A DNA stretch of 64,000 nucleotides from CAVTWH01 sp963738365 (GTDB lineage Bacteria; Actinomycetota; Actinomycetes; Mycobacteriales; Micromonosporaceae): the NCBI GenBank assembly GCA_963738365.1, contig CAVTWH010000010.1:1240001-1304000 (forward strand), given 5' to 3'. Under the pieces are notes generated by a model. The model was not told where the DNA came from and did no database searches. It saw only the letters and a program-made list of their open reading frames with translations. The translations under genes were made by a program, and so were the position numbers. Positions 18,312 through 25,933 of the stretch are shown in pieces (positions within the stretch are counted from its first letter, which is position 1; each line of letters begins with the position of its first letter).

Positions 18312-20606
18312 TCACCGCCCCGGCGGTAGCGCGTAGCCCATGCTGCCGTGCCAGGTGAGTGTCCAGCCGGGCGGCAGGTAGGCGAACTCGCAGACGTCGC
18401 GGGGAACGGCGCAGATCACCGCGTCCATGGCGGCCGGCTGGGCGGCCGGGTACCCGGGCAGCACCGACTGGAGCGCCTCGATGTCGGTGCCCGGCAGCAG
18501 GTACCACCACGGGTACTCCCAGGTGTTGGCCTCCTGGGCGAGGCCGATGTGCCGGGCACCGGCGGTGCGCAGGGCGTCGGCGATGTACTCGTAGTCGGGG
18601 CGCCACCGCTCCCGGCGGGTGAACATCGCCGCCGTCCCGTGCGTGGTGAACACCGACCCCTGGCCGACCAGGCGGCGCGGCCACCCGTAGCCGACGGCGA
18701 GCCAGCCGGCGGTCGCGCCGACCGCCACGGCGAGCAGCGCCGCCCAGGCCGCGAGTCGCCGTTGCCACGGCGCTACGGGTCGGGCCGGCTCCTTCTCCGG
18801 CGGGGCCGGAGCGCTGCCTTCCGAGGCCCGTGGCGGCGGTTCCATGGTCCGCAGCGCGGCCGGTTGGTTCGTCGGTGCGGGACCTCTGTGGATCTTGCTG
18901 TCAGCGGCCGGTTGGTCACGGGTCGTGCCGGTTGTGATGCTGGTGGCGCCGGCCGGGCTGCTGGTGGCGGCCCCGATGGTGCGCTGGGTGCCGTTGGCGG
19001 TGGCAGTGGCGCCGAGTGGGCTGGTGGCGGTTGCGTCGGGGGCGCCGGCCGGTGCGCCGGCTGGGACGCGGCCGGCGCGCCGGAGCACGGCGTCCAGCCA
19101 CAGGCCGGCCAGGGGGGCGCCCATGACCAGGGCGTACAGGATCAGCCGGTTGCCCCAGGGCTGCCACTTGACCACGCCGACGTAGAGCAGCACCGAGACC
19201 CAGAAGGCCACGGCGTACCCGCGGGCGGCCACCCGCTGCGGGGCGGGTACCCGCCGGCCGGGCCGGACGGCGACGAACCCGGCGCCGAGCAGCACCAGGG
19301 CGGCCTGGACCGGGTAGGAGACGCTGTCCTCGTCCGGCGGCCACGCCTGGAACGGGAAGGTGCCGGAGGTGAAGGTGATGGTCGGATCGTTCGGGCCGAC
19401 GCGCAGCCCGGCCGCCACCCGCTCCACCCCGTCCGCCGTGGCCCGGCTCAGCGGCCGGTACGGCGTGTCGAAGAGGGTCTGCACGATGCGCAGCGCGTTC
19501 ACGGACACGGCGGCCGGATCGTGGCGCTGCATCGAGATCGAGTCACGGGAGTAGGCAGGCCCCAGCGGGCTGCCGAACTCCTGGTCGCTGCGGTGCAGGT
19601 ACGGCCCGGCCAGGGCCAGCGCGGCGAGCAGCAGGACCAGGCTGCCGAGCGCCGTACGGGCCACCCGGCGCAGCACCGTGCGCAGCTGGGCGCTCTGCGC
19701 AAGGCGCAGCTGAGCCACTCCCCAGAGCAGCAGCAGCGGCGCGGCCGCGAGCAGGCCGGTGGTCTTGGTCACCGCGATCAGCCCGGTCGCCGCGCCGAGC
19801 AGCAGTACCGTCGCCGGGCCGCTACGCCGGCGCAGCTCGTCCAGGACCAGGGTGGCCAGGCAGCCGACCCAGGCGGCCACCACCAGATCGGTCTGGGTGC
19901 TGCTGGCCTCCAGGGCGACCATCGGCGTGGTACCCAGCACCGCGGCGGAGAGCAGCTGGGCGCGCGGGGAGCCGCCGAGCTGCCCGGCGATCCGGGAGGC
20001 GGCCAGCACGCAACCCAGCCCGGCGAGCCACTGCACCAGGTTGTAGCCGGCGCTGCCGCCGGTGAGCAGGCGCAGCTGGAGCAGCAGGTACTCGGCGCCG
20101 GGCGGGAAGGTGTTCTGCCGGTGGATGCGGGTGGCGAAGAAGCCGACGTCGTGCTGCACCACCCAGTGTTCGATCTTGGGCAGGTGGTACGTCATCGAGT
20201 CGAAGTTGTTGGGCGGCGACACCACGGCGATCAGCAGCTCGGCGGCCAGCAGCCCGATCAGGACGGCGGCCAGCACCCGGTCCAGCCGCCCGGCGGCCCG
20301 CCAGGCGTCGGCGAGCCGGCGCAGCGGTGCCGGGCGCCGCCGGCCGTCCCGGCGCCAGCGCAACCCGGCGGCCACCAGCGCCAGCGCCGCCCCGGCCGCC
20401 CAGAGGACAGCCACCGCCGGGCGGGTGAGCGCGTGCGCGGCGCTGAGAATTTCCACCGAGGCGACGGTCAGGGCACCGACGAGTACCCCGGCCCGGACCA
20501 GGGCGAGACGGACCGGCGCGATCGCCGGGCCGGCCGGGCGCAGTGCGTACCCGGCCAGCACAATCGCGCCGACCGGAAGCAGCGCGAGGGGTACCAGCAC
20601 GCGCAT
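18312..20606 (-). CDS. Polytopic membrane glycosyltransferase (GT-C type)
   Basis: 764-residue protein with about ten or more transmembrane helices. The first large loop has PPNNFDSMTYHLPKIEHWVV, whose acidic residue after the first helices and Tyr-His pattern recall GT-C lipid-sugar-dependent transferases. The C-terminal third contains a long Ala/Pro/Thr-rich insertion (about residues 545-625) before the last helix and a soluble domain ending GSMGYALPPGR. ATG 20606 is the only start that begins at the first helix. It is divergent from a family-2 glycosyltransferase that could make the polyprenyl-phosphate sugar it would use; that pairing is inference. Confidence 0.78.
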   Translation of the reverse strand: MRVLVPLALLPVGAIVLAGYALRPAGPAIAPVRLALVRAGVLVGALTVASVEILSAAHALTRPAVAVLWAAGAALALVAAGLRWRRDGRRRPAPLRRLADAWRAAGRLDRVLAAVLIGLLAAELLIAVVSPPNNFDSMTYHLPKIEHWVVQHDVGFFATRIHRQNTFPPGAEYLLLQLRLLTGGSAGYNLVQWLAGLGCVLAASRIAGQLGGSPRAQLLSAAVLGTTPMVALEASSTQTDLVVAAWVGCLATLVLDELRRRSGPATVLLLGAATGLIAVTKTTGLLAAAPLLLLWGVAQLRLAQSAQLRTVLRRVARTALGSLVLLLAALALAGPYLHRSDQEFGSPLGPAYSRDSISMQRHDPAAVSVNALRIVQTLFDTPYRPLSRATADGVERVAAGLRVGPNDPTITFTSGTFPFQAWPPDEDSVSYPVQAALVLLGAGFVAVRPGRRVPAPQRVAARGYAVAFWVSVLLYVGVVKWQPWGNRLILYALVMGAPLAGLWLDAVLRRAGRVPAGAPAGAPDATATSPLGATATANGTQRTIGAATSSPAGATSITTGTTRDQPAADSKIHRGPAPTNQPAALRTMEPPPRASEGSAPAPPEKEPARPVAPWQRRLAAWAALLAVAVGATAGWLAVGYGWPRRLVGQGSVFTTHGTAAMFTRRERWRPDYEYIADALRTAGARHIGLAQEANTWEYPWWYLLPGTDIEALQSVLPGYPAAQPAAMDAVICAVPRDVCEFAYLPPGWTLTWHGSMGYALPPGR

Positions 20607-20723
20607 AGTAAATACGCTGCCGCTGGTCGCCGCGTGGGTACCCGGACACTGGTGGCTTCGTGGCGTGGCCGCATCAGCCGTAAGCTGGTGCCGGTTTGTC
20701 TCCTGAGATGCGGAGTGCCTGCA

Positions 20724-21415
20724 GTGAAGCTGTCGATCCTGATGCCGGTCTTCAACGAAGAGGCCCGGCTCCCCGAGGCGCTCAAGCAGGCGCTCGCGGT
20801 CGACTACCCGTGCGAGATCGAGCTGGTGGTCGTCGACGACGGCAGCACCGACGGCACCCGGGAGATCCTGGCCGGCACCGACGACCCGCGGGTCCGGATC
20901 ATCCTGCACGAGCGCAACCAGGGCAAGGGTGCGGCGATCATGACGGCGGTGACCGCCGCCACCGGCGAGTACATGGTCATCCTCGACGCTGACCTGGAGT
21001 ACGACCCGGCAGGACATCCCGCGCCTGCTGGTGCCGGTGCTGGAGGGCCGGACGAAGGTGGTCTACGGCAACCGCACCTTCGGCAGCCACTCCTCCTTCT
21101 CGTTCTGGTACGTGATCGGCAACCGGGCCGTCACCACCGCCGCCAACATGCATGTTCAACTGCTACCTCGGCGACCTGGAGACCTGCTTCAAGCTGATGC
21201 CGGTGGAGCTGTACCGCTCGCTGGCGGTCAAGTCCCGGGGCTTCGGGATGGAGGCGGAGGTCACCGGCAAGCTGCTGCGCCGCCGCATCCGCCCGTACGA
21301 GGTGCCGATCAGCTACCACGCCCGCTCCCGCGAAGAGGGCAAGAAGATCACCTGGCGGGACGGCGTCGAGGCGCTGTGGATCCTCGCCCGCGAGCGGGTC
21401 CGCAAGGTCAGCTAG
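20724..21415 (+). CDS. Family 2 glycosyltransferase, frame-disrupted
   Basis: Polyprenyl-phosphate sugar synthase-like enzyme. The GT-A fold reads KLSILMPVFNEEARLPEAL, ELVVVDDGSTDGTREIL, NQGKGAAIMTAVTAATGEYM and ILDADLEYDP (the metal-binding DAD). After a frame change near 21010 come DIPRLLVPVLEGRTKVVYGN and FWYVIGNRAVTTAANM. After a second near 21150, FNCYLGDLETCFKLMPVELY and GFGMEAEVTGKLLRRRIRPY follow. No C-terminal membrane domain is present. Restoring two single bases gives an intact ~230-residue protein. It is divergent from the membrane glycosyltransferase. Most likely donor/acceptor: nucleotide sugar and polyprenyl phosphate. Confidence 0.88.
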
Positions 21416-21471
21416 AACGGCCATGTCTGAGTCACGTCGGCGTCGGCCTGTTTTACGGTAGGGTCAGCAGC

Positions 21472-22084
21472 ATGCAGCCCGAACCCCAGCCGCCCGCTCG
21501 TCCGCATCTCCGACGCCGACCGCGAGCGCGCCGTCGAGATCCTGCAGCGGGCCTGCGGCGACGGCCGGCTGACGCTGGAGGAGTTCAGCGTCCGGGTCGG
21601 CGCCGTCTGGGCCGCCGACACTGCCGCCGAGCTGGCGCACACCACCCCGGGCCTGGCGCCGCACCGCCCGTGGTCGGCACCAGCCCCGGATCGAGAGTCA
21701 CCAACGTCTTCGCCGCCAGCAAGCGCCGGGGCCGGTGGCGGATCCCCCGGCGGCTCCGGGTGGTCAACGTCTTCGGCGATGCCAACTCGACCTGCGGGAG
21801 GCGGCGCGTCGGCGCCGAGGTGCTGGCGCCCAGGTCGTGCGAGATCGCCGGCTGCGAACGTCTTCGGCCGATACAAGGTGATCGTGCCCGAAGGCGTGGA
21901 AGTCGAGCTGGGCGGTGCGGCCGTCTTCGGCAGCCGGGAGGCGCGCCTCGCGCCGGTGCAGCGCCTCGCCGGTACCCCGATGATCGGGTCGGCATCCACT
22001 GATTCGGTGAGATCAAAGTGGAGAGTCGGGGCCCGAACTCCGCTCGCCGCTGCCCGCCGGGTCCGCGACGCGTTCGGCCGCTGA
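21472..22084 (+). CDS. DUF1707 / LiaF-C-like protein, frame-disrupted
   Basis: The N-terminal DUF1707 domain reads RISDADRERAVEILQRACGD and GRLTLEEFSVRVGAVWAADT, typical of short actinobacterial envelope-response proteins. The remainder is the beta-strand 'cell wall-active antibiotics response' type: RVTNVFAASKRRGRWRIPRR, RVVNVFGD, VIVPEGVEVELGGAAVFGSR and KVESRG. At least four frame changes separate these parts. ATG 21472 follows TAGGGT by seven bases. The end is set at the TGA 22082-22084 that closes the LAAARRVRDAFGR reading, but the last frame is uncertain. No transmembrane helix is seen. Confidence 0.75.
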
Positions 22085-22099
22085 CCGGGCCGGTCTGGG

Positions 22100-22345
22100 T
22101 CAGGTCCGGCCGGCGGGTAGGCGGCGGTCCCGCAGCCAGCCGAGGAACCGGCGGTAGAGCGAGCCGGCCGGGGTGCTCGGCAGGTCGTAGGCGGCGTCCA
22201 CCAGGCAGGCGGCCAGGTAGAGCCCGAGCGGCAGGGCGTCCGCCGAGTACTCGGCGACCAGCTGCTGCCGCCGGGTGGCGCACGGCCACGGCAGCGAACA
22301 CCCGGTGCACGTCCAGTCCGGGCGCAGTGGCAGGTGGACGCTCAC
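22100..22345 (-). CDS. Small protein with CxxC and C motifs
   Basis: 81 residues: WTCTGCSLPWPCATRRQQLV near the N-terminus followed by a helical region ending SLYRRFLGWLRDRRLPAGRT. The CTGC...PC cluster could hold zinc. The GTG start overlaps the TGA of the upstream small gene as GTGA, so the two are translated together. It resembles a recurrent short actinomycete hypothetical protein sometimes mislabelled flavin reductase; I cannot assign a function. Confidence 0.65.
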   Translation of the reverse strand: MSVHLPLRPDWTCTGCSLPWPCATRRQQLVAEYSADALPLGLYLAACLVDAAYDLPSTPAGSLYRRFLGWLRDRRLPAGRT

Positions 22346-22506
22346 CGGCGCCCCCTCGGGCCGGCGGCCTCCAGGGAGCTACGGACCGGGCAGGGCAGCC
22401 GGGCTCCGCAGCGGCAGGTGAACCGTAATCGTCGCCAGCTCCAGCGGCGTCGGTGCAGCCTTCGGATGGTGTACTCGTAGCCGGAGAAGAAGTCATGCGG
22501 GGCCAC
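22342..22506 (-). CDS. 54-residue Arg-rich zinc-ribbon-like protein
   Basis: GTG 22506 with GGGAG upstream opens MAPHDFFSGYEYTIRRLHRR, then an Arg/Trp helix and FTCRCGARLPCP, a compact Cys3 cluster. The stop overlaps the start of the next gene (GTGA). The codon third positions and the coupling support a real gene despite its size. Function unknown; the positive charge suggests nucleic-acid contact. Confidence 0.55.
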   Translation of the reverse strand: MAPHDFFSGYEYTIRRLHRRRWSWRRLRFTCRCGARLPCPVRSSLEAAGPRGRR

Positions 22507-22622
22507 TTCGCAACTCCCGTCGGTTGGGTGCGGCTGTCACCGACGGTAGGGAAGTCAAGATCGTGCAGGAGGGGCCAGAGCGGGGGCCGTTTGCCTCGAT
22601 TGGTGTCGATTCGGGTTTGCCG

Positions 22623-22844
22623 TCAGGGCAACGGCATCGCGGTCCAGCCGTCGCTCTCGCGGCGCAGCTGCTCGGCCCATTCGAGGGCGATTGCTTCGGA
22701 TGGGGCCTCGGCCCAGCGGGAGCGGCCTTCGGAGCCGCCGGTACGGTCCTCGATCGCCCAGCGGCCGGCCTGCTCGTGGACGAAGACATCATGCCGGGCC
22801 AGCCGGCCCCACCTGCCGTTCCACCACCAGTGCCGCCGTACCAT
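22623..22844 (-). CDS. Small hypothetical protein
   Basis: 73 residues starting MVRRHWWWNGRWGRLARHDV, then FVHEQAGRWAIEDRTGGSEG and a C-terminal acidic helix. This pattern of a Trp-rich start followed by a beta-hairpin is a recurrent small actinomycete family, commonly beside GntR-regulated or transferred genes. ATG 22844 is chosen; GTG 22853 would add three residues. No catalytic motif. Confidence 0.6.
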   Translation of the reverse strand: MVRRHWWWNGRWGRLARHDVFVHEQAGRWAIEDRTGGSEGRSRWAEAPSEAIALEWAEQLRRESDGWTAMPLP

Positions 22845-23066
22845 CCGGCACACGGTAGTCGAACACGTGTACGAGCGGATGTGCTCCCGTCAAGGTGGTG
22901 GCTTTCCTTCCCGACGATCCCTGCCGTCCGATTCACGGAATGCGACCGTTCGGGCAGTCTGCAGCCGACGGTCCGGCCGTCGGCTCCCGATTCGTCGATG
23001 CTGCACTGCTTCCCGGTTGATTCGGCGGAAGTCTTCACCGCGTACCCCCTTCTGCATATATGGCTC

Positions 23067-23155
23067 ACTTGGCTAGCCAAGTAAGCCATGGCTAGCATGG
23101 CCGCCTAGACTAGTCATGTCAACTCCTACGAGATGTCTGACTTAGCTAGTCAAGG
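23067..23155. promoter_or_regulatory. Cluster of GntR-type operators
   Basis: Four related palindromes lie in 89 bp upstream of the GntR gene: a perfect 16-mer ACTTGGCTAGCCAAGT (23067-23082), CCATGGCTAGCATGG (23086-23100), TAGACTAGTCA (23106-23116) and TGACTTAGCTAGTCAAG (23138-23154). The last ends four bases before the -10 element. This suggests autorepression by the GntR protein. Confidence 0.65.
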
Positions 23156-23157
23156 TC

Positions 23158-23163
23158 TACGAT
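23158..23163 (+). promoter_or_regulatory. -10 element TACGAT, leaderless promoter
   Basis: TACGAT is followed by CGTGAC and GTG 23170, so the operon mRNA is predicted to begin at the start codon. It adjoins the rightmost operator. Confidence 0.65.
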
Positions 23164-23169
23164 CGTGAC

Positions 23170-24030
23170 GTGAGTGCAGACGCCGATGACCTGGAAGAAC
23201 TCGACCCGGATGATTCGCGACCGTCGTCGCAACAGATCGCGAACGTGCTGCGTGCGGCGATTCGCACGGGTCGGTTCGCGCCAGGAGAGCGACTGCCGTC
23301 GCAGAACGATCTAGCTGAGCGGTACCGCGTTGCGCGGGAGACCGTCAAGGCCGCCTTGCGCACGCTCCGGGAAGAGCACCTGGTCGTCAGCAGGCAGGGC
23401 AGCGGCGCGTTCGTCCGCTCACAGACCGAGAAGCCGGTTGGCTTGCGTCCGCATATCGAGGCGGCGTTCGAACGCCGGGATGTCTCCATCGACTTCGCTG
23501 GCTACGCGGCCGAGACACTCCAAGGCGTTCTGAGTGAGCCGCTCGACAAGATACGGAGTGGTCGGCTGACTCCGGAGTCCGTTCACGTGCGGATGCTCTT
23601 GCCGGACCTCAGCGTCCCGATGGCGCTGCCTGCCCGGGCCGACTCGGGCGAGGACGACAAGGCCATCCGCGGCCGAACTCAACGGATCGCCGATCGCTGT
23701 ATTGCGGCAATCACCGACACGATCCGGGAACTCCAAGAGCTGGGTCTGGTCAAGGCGGCCAGCGTTGAGACTCGGACCTACTCCAGCAGTCCGGTCTTCA
23801 AGCTCTACATCATCAACGGTGCCGAGGCGTTCTTTGGCTTCTACCCGGTCGTCAAGCACTCGGTGACTGTGAGCGGCAAGGCCGTTCAGATCTTTGACCC
23901 GATGGGCAAGGACGCCACCATGTTCCACTTCACCAACGCCGACGACGACGCCTACGGGCAGTATGTCGAGCAGTCGAAGAACTGGTTCGAGTCCATCTGG
24001 AACACCGTGGCAAAGCCGCGCCCCGAGTGA
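23170..24030 (+). CDS. GntR-family transcriptional regulator
   Basis: 286 residues. Residues ~14-85 form the GntR winged helix: SSQQIANVLRAAIRTGRFAP, GERLPSQNDLAERYRVARET, VKAALRTLREEHLVVSRQGS and GAFVRS. The rest is a mixed alpha/beta effector or sensor domain that I cannot match with confidence. The first gene of a three-gene operon: its TGA overlaps the GTG of the HAD gene (GTGA). The cluster of operators and a leaderless promoter directly upstream imply that it represses its own operon. Codon usage is less GC-biased than in the core genes to its left, which suits a transferred cassette. Confidence 0.88.
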   Translation: MSADADDLEELDPDDSRPSSQQIANVLRAAIRTGRFAPGERLPSQNDLAERYRVARETVKAALRTLREEHLVVSRQGSGAFVRSQTEKPVGLRPHIEAAFERRDVSIDFAGYAAETLQGVLSEPLDKIRSGRLTPESVHVRMLLPDLSVPMALPARADSGEDDKAIRGRTQRIADRCIAAITDTIRELQELGLVKAASVETRTYSSSPVFKLYIINGAEAFFGFYPVVKHSVTVSGKAVQIFDPMGKDATMFHFTNADDDAYGQYVEQSKNWFESIWNTVAKPRPE

Positions 24031-24812
24031 ACGCGCTGCGGGTGGTCGCCGACGTTCTGGGAGAAGCCGGTCCTATCCTGCTCGACTTTGACGGCCCGGT
24101 CTGCTCGATCTTCGCGGGGCTGCCGGCGCCCGGAGTCGCCGGCAGGCTGAGAGATGTCCTCGTCCATGCTGGAACAGCGGTCCCTGAAGACGTTCTACGT
24201 GAGCAGGATCCAATGGAAGTGCTCCGGTACAGCGCTACCCTCGGCGCGGAGGATATCGTCGCGCTGGTCGATGATCGGCTACGGGCGTCCGAACTGGAGG
24301 CAGCGAGAAGCGCCGAACCTACAGCAGGCGCCGGCGAACTGATTCACGCGGCGGTACGTGCCGGACGCGAGGTTGCGATCGTCAGCAACAACTCTGCCTC
24401 GGCCATCGCGACCTACCTCGAAGCACATGGCCTCGCGGCCCACGTCGCCTGCGTCGCCGGACGGGCATACGCAGACCCGTCCCAGATGAAGCCCAACCCG
24501 GCGCCGGTCTACCGTGCCCTCAGCACACTGGGTGTCGCTCCGGCGAGTTGTGTCCTGGTCGGCGATTCAACGGCCGACGTTCTCGCAGCCCGAGCTAGCG
24601 GGGTGCGGATAATTGGGTACGCCAACAAGCCAGGCAAACGCACCAGACTCCTCAATGTGGGCGCTAAAGCCATTATCAACGACATCGCTGTGCTCGCCGC
24701 CCTGGTCGAACACTCCAGCGCCTTCCGCGCGCCTAATCGGTCTTCACCGGCGGGAGGAGATCGGCGGCACACGGGTCAAGCTACCGAGGATGAGGTGGGA
24801 TCTGATGGCTGA
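24027..24812 (+). CDS. HAD-family hydrolase
   Basis: 261 residues. Motif I ILLDFDGPVC (nucleophile and second Asp), motif II VAIVSNNS, Lys in QMKPNPAPVYRAL and motif IV CVLVGDSTADVLAARASGVR: a phosphoglycolate-phosphatase-like HAD with an alpha-helical C1 cap (~residues 40-95). The substrate is unknown. It is coupled to the GntR gene by a GTGA overlap, and its 3' end overlaps the cupin gene by 8 bp. The C-terminal ~25 residues (SSPAGGDRRHTGQATEDEVG) look unstructured. Confidence 0.9.
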   Translation: MNALRVVADVLGEAGPILLDFDGPVCSIFAGLPAPGVAGRLRDVLVHAGTAVPEDVLREQDPMEVLRYSATLGAEDIVALVDDRLRASELEAARSAEPTAGAGELIHAAVRAGREVAIVSNNSASAIATYLEAHGLAAHVACVAGRAYADPSQMKPNPAPVYRALSTLGVAPASCVLVGDSTADVLAARASGVRIIGYANKPGKRTRLLNVGAKAIINDIAVLAALVEHSSAFRAPNRSSPAGGDRRHTGQATEDEVGSDG

Positions 24813-25155
24813 ATGGCACAGTGGCAATGCGGCTGAACAGGGCGCCGACTATCGCGGCTGGCTGGTGGGCAACTTCCTCAGCGCCTCCGACGGCCCTCGC
24901 AAGACCGACACGGTCGAAGTCAAGTGGGGAGTGCATCCCGCCGGGGAGCGCCGCCCAGAGTGGAGCACCGACGAACAGCGCACCACACTGCTCCTCGTGG
25001 TGAGGGGCAAGTTCCGGCTCGACCTGAGCGTCGGCAGCGTGACTTTGGAGCGCGAAGGGGATTACGTCATCTGGGGATCCGGCATCGACCACTCTTGGCA
25101 GGCAGAGGAGGACTCCATTGTCGTCACCGTACGCTGGCCCTCCCTCGCCAAGTAG
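24805..25155 (+). CDS. Cupin-like small protein
   Basis: 116 residues with an all-beta pattern: VEVKWGVHPAGERRPEW, TTLLLVVRGKFRLDLSVGSV, TLEREGDYVIWGSGIDHSWQ and EDSIVVTVRWP. This is the order of strands in a single-domain cupin, with His in GSGIDHSW as a possible metal ligand. Similar proteins are sometimes labelled signal peptidase I in databases without support. It is the third gene of the GntR operon. A sugar or nucleotide ligand for the cassette is possible but unproven. Confidence 0.7.
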   Translation: MAEWHSGNAAEQGADYRGWLVGNFLSASDGPRKTDTVEVKWGVHPAGERRPEWSTDEQRTTLLLVVRGKFRLDLSVGSVTLEREGDYVIWGSGIDHSWQAEEDSIVVTVRWPSLAK

Positions 25156-25293
25156 TCCCGCAGTCGGTCCAGCGTTTCAGCGGTCACCTGTCCGGCGAGC
25201 ACGGAGGCAGTGCCACCAAGCAAGGAACCTGACGCTTGTTCGAGATTCTCAGCCCACACCGCAGTGCTCAGAGGTGCCCGTGGACGCAGCCAG

Positions 25294-25686
25294 TCATCCT
25301 TTCGGCAGCGCGAACTGGCGTAGCAGCGATGCGTGCTCATCGGTGAGCACCACGAGTCTGTTCGTGGGGTGCGGGTAGATCTCGGCCGCGGCCCACTGCT
25401 CCGCTCGAAGGCTCGACGCCGTGCCGGTCTTCACTCCACGGGCGCGCAACTCGTCCAACAGCCGCGCCGCGCCGAACAGGTACACGGACTCGATGCACCA
25501 GGGCCGGACGGTGCCGCGTGAGGACTGTGCCAAAGAGGCCGGACCTGTGAGCACGAGGTAATAGTCGAGCGTAGGGGACTGCGTCACGTCCAGGAGACCG
25601 TCCCGCGTCGGGTACCACTTGACGTTGACCGTGCGTCCCTGCAACGGGCCTGAGGTGAAGCGTCCGTCGATCGCGGCTGCGGCCCT
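25294..25686 (-). pseudogene. 5'-truncated hypothetical protein
   Basis: The minus strand reads a convincing protein C-terminal part: GRFTSGPLQGRTVNVKWYPT, DYYLVLTGPASLAQSSRGTV, ESVYLFGAARLLDELRARGV, then KTGTASSLRAEQWAAAEIYP. Its upstream part is replaced at about 25687 by the tail of an integrase gene on the opposite strand; the open frame continues only as antisense of that tail. The gene was therefore cut by a recombination event. Family unknown. Confidence 0.55.
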
Positions 25687-25815
25687 CCACCGCAACAGGT
25701 AGCCGAATGGGCCGGACACAGCGTGCATGTTCTGCTCAAGGTCTATGCCAAGTACGTCGACGGCGAGCAGGCAGCCGCTAGCGCTCGGATCGATGCCGCG
25801 CTGAGGGCGGTGTGA
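25687..25815 (+). pseudogene. C-terminal remnant of a tyrosine integrase
   Basis: 43 codons in one frame read PPQQVAEWAGHSVHVLLKVY, then AKYVDGEQAAASARIDAALR and a stop. They match the last residues of the intact integrase at 45023-46402 almost residue for residue, including the GHS motif and the catalytic Tyr of VYAK. Nothing upstream is integrase. The sequence after the stop (GATTTCCGCAGC) resembles that after the second remnant, but no att site follows. It marks an older element end. Confidence 0.8.
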
Positions 25816-25933
25816 GCCGCAAGGGCGGCAGCCCGATTTCCGCAGCTTGACGGCTTGCAGGGCGCACAAATGCTGGCCGGTGCTCGGGTGCGGGATCTTG
25901 GCTTGTCCGCACCCGACCACCGGGCTCAGCCGG

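Noticed and set aside
25687..25815. A small independent gene
   Set aside because: It has no start or upstream domain and matches exactly the C-terminal end of the integrase.
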